DNA from: Ovis canadensis
Taxonomy: Eukaryota > Chordata > Mammalia > Artiodactyla > Bovidae
Direction: 5' to 3'
Assembly (NCBI RefSeq): GCF_042477335.2
Contig: NC_091264.1
Location: 33,233,386-33,297,385, forward strand
Length of the DNA: 64,000 nucleotides
Made by a program: the position numbers and the translations under genes. Under the pieces are notes generated by a model. It did no database searches. It was not told the origin of the DNA and saw only the letters and a list, made by a program, of their open reading frames with translations. Below are positions 1 through 9,877 of the stretch, in pieces; position 1 is the stretch's first letter, and each line of letters starts with the position of its first letter.

Positions 1-4
1 AGGA

Positions 5-520
5 GGGGACTTGATTTCTCACGCGATGAGGAGGGTGGGTCAAACATGCTGTGAGCAGAAATCAGACTATCCATGACGAGTGTTTCCCCACCTCCTTCTG
101 AACACCTCAGGGTTGTTCTCTCCTGGCAGCACAGTCTCATGGCTTGCTCCGGTCAACAATGCGTGAACGGAGGTGAGGAGGGACCCTTCTGGGCAGCACA
201 TGCTCACCGTTCTCCAGCTGTTCCTGTGTGGTGATGGCAGGCGCTGGTCCAGATGATGGCTGCTCCATCAGCCCGAGTCCAGTGTGGTGACAGTTTAGAG
301 CTTCTGGCCCATTGTTTTATGAGCAAGAAATAGTTGTGTAGTACAGCTTGTGGGATTTTAGTGCCCTGACCAGGAATCTAAACCAGGGCCCTTAGCAGTG
401 AAGGCAGAGAGTCCTAACCACTGGACCACCAGGGAATTTCCTGGGTTTGTTCTAAGCCACTGAGATTTTGGTTTTATTGGTTACTATGGCATGATCTATT
501 CCATTTTGACTAATACTAAC
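5..520 (+). repeat. Ancient LTR-like mammalian repeat, family uncertain
   Basis: The stretch resembles an old mammalian interspersed repeat: a 'gatggctgctccatcagcc' stretch near 255 and a 3' end reading 'aagccactgagattttgg' then 'gactaatac' near 455-515. Such endings are usual in MaLR-type LTRs. It is split by a younger SINE at 341-440. The family assignment is from memory and could be wrong; the 5' end may lie outside the window. Confidence 0.4.
341..440 (-). mobile_element. CHR-2-type tRNA-Glu SINE fragment, antisense
   Basis: The antisense tRNA-derived head is visible as 'gtcctaaccactggaccacc' followed by 'agggaatttc' (405-440), with the decayed 'ccctgaccaggaatctaaacc' box before it. It interrupts the older LTR-like repeat. 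Confidence 0.75.
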
Positions 521-529
521 ACGTACATG

Positions 530-811
530 TCGGAGAAGGCAATGGCAACCCACTCCAGTACTCACTGGAAAATCCCAAGGACAGAGGAGCCTGGTAGGCT
601 GTAGTCCACGGGGTCGTGAAGAGTTGGACATGACTGAGCGACTTCACTTTCACTTTTCACTTTCATGCATTGCAGAAGGAAATGGCAGCCCACTCCAGTG
701 TTCTTGCCTGCAGAATCCCAGGGACGGGGGAGCCTGGTGGGCTGTCCGTCTATGGGGTTGCACAGAGTTGGACACGACTGAAGTGACTTAGCAGCAGCAG
801 CAGCAGCAGCA
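530..811 (+). mobile_element. Bov-A2 SINE (two Bov-A units)
   Basis: Two Bov-A monomers follow each other in the same direction: 'ggcaatggcaacccactcc' at 538 and 'ggaaatggcagcccactcc' at 677, each ending in the 'gttggacatgactgagcgac' type box. The element ends in an AGC triplet run (about 790-811), the usual Bov-A2 tail. Confidence 0.88.
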
Positions 812-840
812 ACATGTACCTGTATTGCTTTATTGAACAA

Positions 841-930
841 GTGCTGATTTACTATGTGCCATCCTGAGTCCAGAGGACATGGAGATTAATAAAACACAGT
901 CCACTGCCTTTCAGTTGTGCAGTACACACA
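841..930 (-). repeat. L2 (LINE2) 3' end fragment, antisense
   Basis: Words such as 'ctatgtgccatcctgagtcc' and 'aataaaacacagtccactgcc' match the antisense L2 3' end ('...tgccaggcactg...aagacacagtccctgcc...'). Old and diverged. Confidence 0.6.
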
Positions 931-1643
931 CTTTCAGGGGCTCACCATTGGGTAAAGGAAACAGGGCAGAAGACAAACATTTTCTGTTATCCTTCCACCT
1001 GAGACATAGCTGCAGTAGACATATCTGCAGTAGGCACTTTTCTGACTATATTCTGGTGATCTCTGCACATCACCCTTCCATCCAGACTCAAAGATCCTGG
1101 AGGATGGGGAGAGGTTAGAGGATGCATAGATGGATGGATGGAACCAGAAGGAGCTGGTCTGATTGAAGAGGCATCTTCTAAGGGCCCATTCTGTATCCTT
1201 TTTCCACCCTCTATCAAACTCTACAGCAATAGGGACAGTGGTGTGGTCTTTCTCAGGCATTAGCAAGCCTGATGTTATTGAGGAAATGTGTGTTGTGCGT
1301 GGCCTCATACATTCACAGGCAACCTGTTTCCCTCCCAGCCCAGACAACACGGAGGGGGTGGTGGGACACCCGGCCTCTGGGACCTCACTGCAGACACTGG
1401 CCCCACACGTCCTCCCTGGGGCAGTTCCAGGAAGCCTTGAATCGCTCTTCTCTCCACAGTTGCTTCTGACAGGATGGGAAAGTCTTTTAGGTTGGACAAG
1501 CATATCAGCATGCAATTTTTAAATGTTTTGTTTGCCTCTGAACACAGTTCAAAGCCATTCACTATAACAGTATGTTCTGTGGTAGATGTTACAGTAAGAA
1601 CAAAATGTTGAGGGATTTTTGAGAGGCTGGTAGGATAATTTCA
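931..1643. other. Unrecognised sequence, no gene supported
   Basis: A minus-strand reading frame stays open for 193 codons (1515-934), but it has no recognisable motif or low-complexity coding signature, and competing frames are open on the other strand. I treat it as chance. A short GGAT-rich run sits at 1128-1141. Confidence 0.4.
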
Positions 1644-1653
1644 GGTGAGACTG

Positions 1654-1858
1654 AAAGAAAGTGAAAGTGTTACTCATTTCAATTATGTCCGACTCTTTGT
1701 GATCCCATGGACGGTATAGCCTGCCAGGTTCCTCTGTCCGTGGAATCCTCCAGGTAAGATCCCTTCTCCAGAGGATCTTCCAGACCCAGAGATCAAACTC
1801 TGGTCTCCCTCATTGCAGACAGATTCTTTACACCGTCTGAGCCACCAGGGAAGACTTG
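1654..1858 (-). mobile_element. Bov-tA SINE, antisense
   Basis: Full antisense structure: Bov-A part ('tgtccgactctttgtgatcc' near 1687) then the tRNA-derived head ending 'gagccaccagggaag' near 1853. A probable 10-bp target-site duplication, 'ggtgRgactg', flanks it at 1644-1653 and 1859-1868. Confidence 0.88.
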
Positions 1859-1905
1859 GGTGGGACTGGATCTCAGATAAATTGTGAAGTCTAAACCATG
1901 GCCTG

Positions 1906-2104
1906 CACTTTTTCTAATGGTTTCCCCGATCCATGCTGGGTGCTGGAAATGATACTGGGTGGGAGATCAGGAAGTCTGGATTCTTTTATCTAATGGTCTT
2001 TTTCACTTTTATCTAATGGTCTTCCCAGTCCATGCTGGGTGCCGAAAATGATACTGGGTGGGAGATCAGGAAGTCTGGATTCTTTCAGGATCCACTAGGA
2101 ATTA
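1906..2104. repeat. Local tandem duplication, period 98-99 bp
   Basis: The unit beginning 'cactttt.tctaatggt' and containing 'ccatgctgggtgc' then 'atactgggtgggagatcagg' occurs at about 1906-2003 and again at about 2004-2104. The copies differ by a few substitutions and a one-base indel, so the duplication is fairly recent. It is not part of any repeat I recognise. Confidence 0.88.
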
Positions 2105-2304
2105 GCTGGGTGTCACCATGTGACCCTTGACCTTGATCTCCTCCTCTGTGGGAGTCCAGGGTCATAAATGATGCCCTCTCATGGACAGGCTCAGAAGTCT
2201 AAAGTTTTATGATTCATACAAGAGTAATATTTTAAATTTAAAATTGAATGTTACTTAAAGATTAAGCAGATAACACAGTCATGTGGTTCAAAACAGAATA
2301 ATAT

Positions 2305-2556
2305 TGGACTTGCTTGGTGGTCCAGTGGTTAAGAATCTGCCCGGCAATGCAGATGACATGGGTTCAATTCCTGGTCCAGGAAGATTCCATATGCCATAAG
2401 GCAACTAAGCCTGAGAGCCACAATTACTGAGCTTGTGCGCCCTAGAGCCCATGCTCCGCAACAAGAGAAGCTACCATGAATGAGAAGCCTGTGGACCGCA
2501 ATGAAGACCAGCACAGCTACACGTAAACAAAGTAAATAAAATTCATCTATTAAAAA
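2305..2556 (+). mobile_element. CHR-2-type SINE, sense
   Basis: Head 'ggtggtccagtggttaagaa' at 2316 and the long CHR body ('gagccacaattactgagc', 'ctccgcaacaagagaagc') with a short A-rich tail. Flanking direct repeats 'aaacagaRtaatat' at 2291-2304 and 2557-2570 form a clear 14-bp TSD within older L1M sequence. Confidence 0.9.
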
Positions 2557-2700
2557 AAACAGAGTAATATGAAAAGATATGCCATAAGAAGCCTCATCCT
2601 ATTCCATCCTCATATATCACATTCCCTTCTTCCCCATCAAGAACTGTAGAGGGTCTTATATTTTACTCTACTTGTGAGCTAATAAGTAACTCTGCCACTT

Positions 2701-2858
2701 TTTTTTTTTTAACACAAACCAAATTTATTTATTTATTCATTTATTTACTTGGCCACCTGGCACCCACATGGGATCCTAGTTCTCTGACCAGGGATCAAAC
2801 CTGCGCCCCCTGCCTTGGAAGCAAGGAGTCTCAACCACTGGGTTGCCAGGGAAGTCTC
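2701..2858 (-). mobile_element. CHR-2-type SINE, antisense
   Basis: Begins with a T run and a TTTA-rich stretch, then 'ctgaccagggatcaaacc' and the antisense head ending 'gttgccagggaagtc'. A TSD of the form 'aMctctgccactttt' flanks it (from about 2688 and from about 2858). Confidence 0.88.
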
Positions 2859-3272
2859 ACCTCTGCCACTTTTCAATAGCAGGAGACCTGTGACAACTGG
2901 GGTGAAGGAGGCAGCGAGCCTGCTGCTCCCACTGGTCCTCCACAGCCCCAGGTGGGTGCTGCACATGCAGTGGGCTTGCCTCACAGTTGAGGAACCCCAA
3001 TCTCTGATTCTGGGCTGAGAATAACACACCTGCCCAATCTTTGCCCTGCTGGGAGACTTTATCTTAATATTATTAATATCAGATAGCAAACGAACTGCTC
3101 TGGAGAGGGACACCACCTCTATCTTCTGAGGCTATTTCTACACAAACATCTTTGAAAAAATAATTCATGGCGAAACTGTGTCCAACCTCTGGTCAGAAGA
3201 TATGCAGAAATTTGTCTTTCAACACCTTCACTCCAACCATCTGGGTAACGTCTCTTCCTAGTTTCTCTTTTT

Positions 3273-3462
3273 TAAAGATATTTTTGATGTGGGCCATTTA
3301 AAAAGTTTATTGAATTGGTTACACTATTGTTCCCGTTTTATGTTTTGTGGTTTTTTTTGGCCCTGAGGCATGTGGGATCTTAGCAACTCGACCAGGGATT
3401 GAACCTGAACCCTCAGCACTGGAAGGAGAAGTCTTAATCAAGGGACCACCAGGGAAGTCCCT
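3273..3462 (-). mobile_element. CHR-2-type SINE, antisense
   Basis: Contains 'tttattgaattggttaca', 'ggcatgtgggatcttagc', 'gaccagggattgaacctg' and the head 'gggaccaccagggaagtcc'. An imperfect TSD ('ctt.ctagtttct.tttt') brackets it near 3255 and 3463. Confidence 0.87.
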
Positions 3463-3912
3463 CTTGCTAGTTTCTTTTGTTTCTTCTCAGGGTGTCTATA
3501 GGCAACTGTAAGCAAATATGTATGTTTTTGAATCTTAACCTGTTTGCTGCATAAAAGCAGATCACTGTACCCATCATTATGCACTTTGCTTTTTTAAATT
3601 TACCAATCCGAGTTTTTCCTCATTCTTTTTCACTTTTGTAGAGTAGCCATTGTATGCATATTACTTAGCCAGTCCTCTATAAATGGACATTTTTTGCTGT
3701 TTCAAAAGAGGCTAGAAAAGGTGATCCTGAACACATGCCGTTTAGAATTAAAGAAGGGTTGACTAGTAGGCCAAACGGTCACTGTATTGCAGTTTAGTTA
3801 GGTATTTTTAAATTGCTCTACATAGGCGTTGTACCTTCTTGTGCTTTCACCAGCTTGGTCAGTCAACAGCCAGGGCAGTCCTCTCAAGAACAATAAACAA
3901 GCAGGAAGCAAT

Positions 3913-4083
3913 GAGGGGCAGAAGGAGAAGGGGACCACAGAGGATGAGATGGTTGGATGGCATCATTGACTCAATGGACATGAGTCTGAGTAAACTGTGG
4001 GTCTTAGTGAAGGACAGGGAAGCCTGGCGTGCTGCAGTCCATGGGGTTGCAAAGAGTTGGCTGCTACTGAACAACAACAACAC
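3913..4083 (+). mobile_element. BovB LINE 3' end, sense, 5'-truncated
   Basis: Terminal BovB words 'gatgagatggttggatggca', 'gactcaatggacatgag' and 'atggggttgcaaagagttgg' are in order. The tail ends in ACAACAACA, a variant 3' end seen also at 29,919 and 59,935. It is inserted in the antisense L1M. Confidence 0.88.
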
Positions 4084-4350
4084 AGTTTCTCCTCCCTCTT
4101 CCAATCTTGCAGGCTTCTTCTAGTGCCCCTAATGGCAGAGGCGGAGAGGGAGCGGCTGGCAAAGCCCAGTGTCAACAAAGTGGAAGAGAGAAGGGGTGTT
4201 TGGAGCTGAATAACTTAATAACTGGCTGACCTCGAGGCGTGTTGTCAAACATTTGCCTCTTTGCCAACTTGATAGGTGAGAAATGGTATCTCAATGGACA
4301 TTTCTCTTACAATGAGTGAGACTGACCACTTCCTTATATATGTTGTAGTT

Positions 4351-4775
4351 ACTGTTTCAGTCGCTCAGTCCTGTCCAACTCTACAACCCCATGAATTGCA
4401 TGGGGTTGTAGGACAGGCTTAAAGGACAGGCTTCCTTGTCCTTCACCATCTCCCAAAGTTTGCTCAAATTCATGTCCATTGAGTCAATGATGCCATCCAA
4501 CCATCTCATCCTCTGTCATCGCCTTCTCCTTCTGTCCTCAATCTTTCCCAGCATCAGGGACTTTTCCAATAAATTGGCTCTTTGCATCAGGAAGCCAAAG
4601 TATTGGAGCTTCAGCTTCAGCATCAGTATTCCAATGAATATTCAAGGTTGATCCTTTAGGACTGACTGGTTGGACATCCTTGCTGTCCAAGGGACTCTCA
4701 AGAGTCTTGTCCAGCAACACAGTTCAAAAGAATCAATTCTTCGGCACTCAGCCTTCTTTATATCCATAGCGACTC
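4351..4775 (-). mobile_element. BovB LINE 3' segment, antisense
   Basis: Starts 'cagtcgctcagtcctgtcc' and runs through 'tgccatccaaccatctcatc', 'cccagcatcagggac' and 'aagggactctcaagagtctt'. A local rearrangement near its 3' end created a perfect hairpin (4381-4411) and a repeated 'ggacaggctt' (4411 and 4424). Confidence 0.88.
4381..4411. repeat. Perfect inverted repeat, 13-bp arms, 5-nt loop
   Basis: The arms are 'ctacaaccccatg' (4381-4393) and its exact reverse complement 'catggggttgtag' (4399-4411), with loop AATTG. The normal BovB sequence has only the first arm, so the second is a local inverted duplication. Confidence 0.95.
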
Positions 4776-4906
4776 TTTATATTCTCTTTCTGTGAATTTG
4801 CTGTTCATACTCTTTGGCCACGTTTCAGTTGGTAACCTCTTAGTTCAGGTATGCATGGGTGGCTGAGCAATTCCCCACCTAGAGTGTGTTCATGTCAAAG
4901 AGGGAG

Positions 4907-5095
4907 AGGGCGACTTCTGTTGGTGCAGTGGTTAAGACTTCACCTTCCAACATAGGGGGTGCAGGTTTGATTCCTGACCGGGGAGCTAGAATCCCCAAAG
5001 CCAAAACCTAAAACAGAAGCAATATTATGACAAATTCAATAAAGACTTTTAAAAATGTTACACATCAAAAAACAACAACAACAACAACAACAACA
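4907..5095 (+). mobile_element. CHR-type SINE with (CAA)n tail
   Basis: Recognisable head 'ggtgcagtggttaagactt', box 'gcaggtttgattcctgacc' and 3' words 'acaaattcaataaagac'. It ends in a CAA triplet run at about 5071-5095, a simple-repeat tail that is likely polymorphic. Confidence 0.8.
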
Positions 5096-5096
5096 G

Positions 5097-5738
5097 GGAC
5101 AGGAACCCAGGGGAATGAAACACTTCTGGGGGAATTTTGGACATGGTGAAACCCAGCCTGGGAAACCATAAAGGCCTCCAAGGGGTCCCCACTGTTCACT
5201 CTCTTAGTTCAAGACTTTGTTCCTTGTGTCAACAGGCCCTGACCTGGAAACTGCCTGTGACTGCCCCCTTCCCCCACTGGAGTGGTCCCCTACCACCTTG
5301 GTCTGTGGCTTGCACGGTGGTTTGTACGCCTGTGGTCTCCTAGGTGAGCCCTTCCAAGACACAGGCCAGCCCCCTTTTTGGATGTGAAGTACAGGTGGTC
5401 TTGGCCAATGCTGCTTCCTCAACTGACTCACCAGGGTGGGAAATTCTTTCACAAAGCAGGTGTTTTTTTTTTTTTAACCTGGAAAGTCCTGGAGAGTTTT
5501 ACTCAAATTCAGGGCTTGTGGGCTTGGAGGTGAAACACACTTTCCCAAGGGGAACAGAAACCTGCACAAAATAGTTAAGTCACGCAACAAGCTGGGAAGC
5601 CCCGGGACTACTCACAGCTGGGAACCAGGGTGGGGGCAGAGAGCCCGCGAGCCTCTGAGAGCCCATGCGTGCCCCCTCACACAGGGAACCGCAGGCCTCC
5701 AGTCACAGCCTGCTCACTCTCTGGTAGAAGAGCTGCCC
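5097..5738. other. Unrecognised, moderately GC-rich sequence
   Basis: No repeat or exon recognised. Reading frames of 60-82 codons overlap on both strands and carry no familiar motif. A 14-base T run lies near 5462-5475. Confidence 0.4.
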
Positions 5739-5739
5739 C

Positions 5740-5900
5740 TCACTGAGCGACCGCAGTGAGTGCTGTGCATTGCAGGTTCTGTTTCTCACACCTGATGCCC
5801 CTGTGAGGTGGTGTGCTTATCCCCATTTTACAGATGAGAAATGGAGGCAGGCCCCGTGGAATCAGGTGACCCATGCAGGAAGCCTGCATCCAGGTCCATT
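5740..5900 (-). repeat. MIR SINE, antisense
   Basis: The MIR core in antisense is seen as 'ttatccccattttacagatg' followed by 'agaaatggaggcag' (about 5817-5851), with diverged flanks. Confidence 0.72.
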
Positions 5901-6289
5901 GCTTGGGATGAAGGCTGAGGGGTAGATGAGCGTGCTGAGGTAGGAGTGGGGTGGTAGGAAGAGACTAGGGCCTCACTCAGGCAACCCCAGGGGACTTCCC
6001 GAAGGCAGTAAGGCTTAAGCGTGGCCTGCATCAGGGAACGGGGGAGAATATGGACAGGTGAGCCCTTGGGGTGAAGGTGAGAAACTTCCAGATGAGGAGG
6101 TCACGTACCATCTGTGTGGGGACAGGCCTGGTGCTGCCCATGGGGTCTCCACCATGGCCGGAATTAGCACTGCATGGAGGGGCTCAGCACCACGCAGTCA
6201 GAACAGGAACTGAGGGGACCTGACCTCCCGACCCAGAGCTGGCCAGAGCTTCAGCAGGGATGGGTGGCCTGAAGCCCTCTGACCTCAGG

Positions 6290-6370
6290 TGTGAGGAAGG
6301 GCCTTTTATCCCCATTTCATTGGTGGGGAAACTGAGGCTTTGGGAGAATAAGTTAGGCTGCCCGGGTGAT
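6290..6370 (-). repeat. MIR fragment, antisense
   Basis: 'ttatccccatttcattgg' then 'ggggaaactgaggctttggg' (about 6306-6343) match the antisense MIR core; only this part is recognisable. Confidence 0.6.
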
Positions 6371-6710
6371 GTGAATGTGGACCTTGAGCCCTTAGTCATT
6401 CTGATAGGCTGTTTTTGGTCAGACATAGATACAGCTCTGTGATCCATATACGGTCCTTATCTGATGTGTCTCCCTTTATCACATCTTGCTTTCTCATTTG
6501 ACAATACAAGATGCCTATTTTCCTGTATTAGTAAGTTTTAACGTTAGCATTTGGATGTGTGATTTACTAACCAGTTTCCTGTCATTGTTTCCAACTGTCT
6601 TCTCATATAAATGAAGCTGCTGGAAACACAAAAAGCCCTGTGCACATCCAGAACAATTGCTTTACAGCAGCCCTGTTCAAAGGCTTTTGATATAAACTGC
6701 CAAACTGCTG
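6371..6710. other. Unrecognised AT-leaning sequence
   Basis: No gene seen. The end ('atataaatgaagctgctgg') faintly resembles antisense L1M 3' sequence, too weak for a firm call. Confidence 0.3.
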
Positions 6711-6711
6711 G

Positions 6712-7083
6712 GGTTCCCTGGTAGCTCAGCTGGTAAAGAATCCACCTGCAATGCAGGAGACCCTGGTTCGATGCCTGGGTCGGGAAGATCCCCTGGAGAA
6801 GGGACAGGCTGCCCACTCCAGTATTCTTGGGCTTCCCTGGTGGCTTAGCTGGTAAAGAATCCGCCTACAATGCAGGAGACCCTGGTTCGATGCCTGGGTC
6901 GGGAAGATCCCCTGGAGAAGGGACAGGCTGCCAACTCCAGTATTCTTGGGCTTCCCTAGTGGCTCAGCTGGTACAGAATCCCCTGCAATTCACGAGACCT
7001 GGGTGTGAGCCCTGGGTTGGAAGATCCCCTGGAGGAGGGACAGGCTGCCCACCCCAGTATTCTTGGGCTTCCCTGGCGGCTCC
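6712..7083 (+). repeat. Tandem array of Bov-tA heads, 119-bp period
   Basis: The tRNA-derived Bov-tA head plus the start of the Bov-A part is repeated in the same direction, starting at 6712, 6831, 6950 and (partial) 7067. Spacings are 119, 119 and 117 bp. Every junction reads 'ccagtattcttgggcttccc'. Copies one and two are nearly identical; the third is more diverged and slightly shorter. Confidence 0.93.
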
Positions 7084-8235
7084 TACTAGGGCTGTAAGAG
7101 TTTATGTTCCTGCTCCCACAGGAACAGCTATTTTACAACACCCTCGCCCATAATGGATTTGTATTTCAAAATAAGCCAAGTGATTTGCTGGGTGAAAATC
7201 GGTGACTTGTTTTAACTGGGTGTATTCCACTCCCAGCGAGGCAGGACATGGTCCTATAGATCTGTGATCTCCACTTGGGTGGGGGTGGGGTTCTCTCTGA
7301 GTCCCTGTGTTTCCTACTTGAAATGATAAAGTGGTGACACCAGATACATTCCCAGGTCAACAGAAGACTCCAAGGTCCCCACGCTCTAAATGCCCCAAGA
7401 AAACTCTCCTAATTAGGCCCCAGGTGGAACCACTGAAATGTTCTTTGCTTGGCCCCTCTGAATTTTTTTTTCTTTAACACAGGATGAAGAAAATTCACTG
7501 TTTCTCTTGGGGCTTATCCACAAACTGTCACCAGGTACATTAAGCATCCATTGCATACTCTCCTGTAGGAAAGAAGGAAAAGAAAAAGAAAATGGAAAAC
7601 ATGTTTTGCTCTCAAAACTGTAAGAGATTCTTGAGCAAGGACAAAGTGAATAGGGAACGTTTGGAAATCAGGTCCTTTCCTCCCTAGGGAGGGCACTCGG
7701 AATTTTCCTCCTCCTCCTCAGGAACTGGATTGTGGCCTAGGAGGTGAGGATGGAAACTGAGTTAAGAGTAGAAAATGCTGGGCTCCGCCTCCTCTGGCAG
7801 GCCCACTGTGGGCAGCTGCAGAAATTACTGTCCCAGGGCCCCCGCCGAATGATCCAGGCTCTGTGCTCAGGGTCTCCTAGGGCAGAGCTGGCCCTGGCAG
7901 CAGATTCCTAAAGTGGTGCTAACATCCTCCGGCTGGAAAGGACGCAGTCTGGTGGCACAAGGGGGACAGGTCTCCCTTGACCTTCTCTCTGTGGTGTTGT
8001 GTGCCTCTCTGGAAGCTTCCACATCCGTCTGGCTCACATTCATCACCATGCCCTGGATGGGTCCCAGGATAGCAGGGACACAGGCAGCGAGTTAATGGAG
8101 GGGGGACTCTCCTGCTCTGCCCCTGCCCCACAGCTGAGCCAGCTACCCAGAAGCAATGTGGGCATCTGCCAGCTGCTCTTAGTGAAGGATGTTGACAACC
8201 GACTCCATCTAGCAATATTCCTGGCTCAGCAGACA
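7084..8235. other. Unrecognised sequence, 1.15 kb
   Basis: No ruminant SINE or LINE and no recognised exon. Several 60-105-codon frames overlap in the GC-rich part (7700-8230) without a known domain. A purine-rich GAAA-type run occupies 7565-7595. Confidence 0.4.
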
Positions 8236-8239
8236 ATAG

Positions 8240-8365
8240 TGTACAGTAGTTGAGAACGAGCTACATCACTTACTACCTGGGAGCTTTTCAGCAAGCGACT
8301 TAAACTCTCAAAATCTCACTTTGCTCACTTGTAAAAGTGTGGATAGTGAAGATTCTCACATTCTA
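8240..8365 (+). repeat. MIR SINE, sense
   Basis: Pattern 'catcacttactacctgggag', 'gcgacttaaactctc' and 'ctcacttgtaaaagtgtgga' follows the order of the MIR consensus (tRNA-like part, then core). Confidence 0.65.
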
Positions 8366-8435
8366 TGCAGGCTGGCCATCTTGGTCAGTGGTAACTTCAT
8401 TCCTCCAGTTTGCCTGGATCAAAACCTTATTGATC

Positions 8436-8690
8436 CGGACTTCCCTGGTGGTCCAGTGGTTAACAATTCACCTTGCGATGCTAGGGACTCAGGTTTTATC
8501 CCTAGACAGGGAACTCAGATCCCAGGGGCTGTGGAGCAGCTAAGCCCGCTTGCCACAACTAGAGAGCCCGAGTGACGCAGCTCCTGAGCTCATGCGCTAC
8601 GACAAATGAGCATACAAGATGCAACCAAGATCCTGCCTGCTGCCACTGAGAGCTGACACAGCCAAATAGATACATAGATAATTTTTAAAA
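8436..8690 (+). mobile_element. CHR-2-type SINE, sense
   Basis: Head 'cttccctggtggtccagtgg', box 'gacagggaactcagatccc', then the CHR body with 'gccacaactagagagccc', ending in an A/T-rich tail with 'agatacatagataa'. No clear TSD. Confidence 0.88.
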
Positions 8691-8749
8691 CAGCTTAGAA
8701 ACTTTATATACATCTTCTAGACCCTTCTCTAGGATTCCTTATCCAATAT

Positions 8750-8915
8750 GTCTTCTCATCAATCCTCTTATCAAATGTAGCCAGGATCTGCCGGCTTCCT
8801 TTCTGGTCCAAGCCAACATCATCTCTCGCTCACATCACTTTATTAGCTTCCTAATAAGGCCCCTATTTCTGCCCTTGGCTCCCCACCCAACAACCAGAAT
8901 GATCCCTGTTAAAGG
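8750..8915 (+). repeat. L2-like ancient fragment
   Basis: 'ttagcttcctaataaggccc', 'ctgcccttggctcccc' and 'cagaatgatccctgttaaa' resemble a common ancient LINE2-type segment. Assignment is tentative. Confidence 0.4.
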
Positions 8916-8924
8916 GTAAAGTTA

Positions 8925-9235
8925 GCCTCTCTCTTGTATCACTTGCTCTGGGGGAAGCCAGCTGCCATGTTAAGATGACACTTAAGCAGGCTGAGGTGAG
9001 GGCCAAGAGGTGAGGAAGGCAGACTGCCTGCCAACACCCACGTGGGTGAGTCATCTTGGAAACAAGTCCTGCCATCCCAGGCACTCCTTCTAATGACTTC
9101 GACTTCTGCTAATATCCTGACCAAAACTACATGTGAGGTACTGAGCCAGAACCTCTCAGCTAAGCTCCTCCTGAATTCCTGAACCCCAGAAACTGTGTGA
9201 TAATAAATGTTGGACTCATGGAAATCAGTAACTAA
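8925..9235 (+). mobile_element. MLT1-type (MaLR) LTR, left
   Basis: Characteristic MLT1 words occur in order: 'ctctgggggaagccagctgc' (8948), 'cacgtgggtgagtcatcttgg' in part (9040-9060), 'ctgaattcctgaacccc' (9169) and 'gaaactgtgtgataataaat' (9190), ending near 'aactaatactga'. The AATAAA at about 9203-9208 is the LTR's own poly(A) signal. It is truncated at the 5' side. Confidence 0.8.
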
Positions 9236-9693
9236 TACTGATTTGGGGTACCTGGAAGAGGGGGTGGCTGCTATAACAAATACATACAAATCTGGGCATG
9301 GCTTTGGAACCAGGAAGTGAGGAGAAGCTAGGAGGACATTGATGAGAGTGTAAACAAAAGCCTGAAGTGCTTGGAATAGTCTGGATGTTGAGGAGGCTAC
9401 TGGTGAGAGCTTAACAGGAAACGAGAAGCATGTTATTAGAAACTGGATAAAGGAGGATCCCTGATATATAGAGGCAGAAAGTTTAGCAACAGTGTCACCT
9501 GTAGTTATTTGGTAATAGAGGATGCACCTGATGAGCTGGCTGAGCTAACCATTTCCAGCTGAAGTGATAAAGTTTCCCTGATTCTTCCTGTTTGTACTAA
9601 TATACACAAGGAAGCCGATGCACCAGAGGAAAGATTAACTAAACCACAAGGAACTAAGATTTGATGATTTAGAAGTTTTCAAGAAACTCGAGC

Positions 9694-9823
9694 AGGGAAT
9701 TCCTGCTGTTAGGACCTGTGGTTAGGACCCGGCACTTTCATTGCTGAGGGTCCGGGTGCAATCTCTGGTCTGGAAGCTGAGATCCCACAGACTGCGTGGT
9801 GTGGCCAAAACAACAACAAAAAC
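9694..9823 (+). mobile_element. CHR-type SINE, short form
   Basis: 'aattcctgctgttaggacc', 'ggcactttcattgctgaggg', 'tccgggtgcaatctctgg' and the end 'gtggtgtggccaaaaca' match the short tRNA-Glu SINE that ends at 'ggccaaaa'. Small internal changes in the head. Confidence 0.8.
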
Positions 9824-9877
9824 TTCAGCATCCAAATGATTATAAAGTTAAGAAATATCTTTCAACTAAGGAGCAAA

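Larger units (their letters stand above)
2180..4850 (-). mobile_element. Old L1M LINE 3' region, antisense, heavily interrupted
   Basis: Diverged L1M-like blocks occur at 2185-2304, 2559-2700, 3465-3850, 4235-4350 and 4780-4850, for example 'aaattgctctacataggcgt' near 3810 and 'tgataggtgagaaatggtat' near 4270. They run in antisense L1 order, so I read them as one element split by SINEs and BovB copies. The exact subfamily is not determined. Confidence 0.6.

Noticed and set aside
934..1515. 193-codon minus-strand open frame
   Set aside because: No recognisable domain, overlapping open frames on the other strand, and no splice or promoter context. Length is compatible with chance in 64 kb.
4141..4209. 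Open frame after the BovB fragment as a coding exon
   Set aside because: It reads out of BovB into old L1M flank and has no splice signals.
6721..7060. Repeated tRNA-like sequences with A and B boxes
   Set aside because: They are tRNA-Glu-derived SINE heads, not tRNA genes; the cloverleaf is not preserved.
6712..7083. Regular 119-bp repeats as a CRISPR array
   Set aside because: The whole unit is repeated with no unique spacers, and the genome is mammalian.
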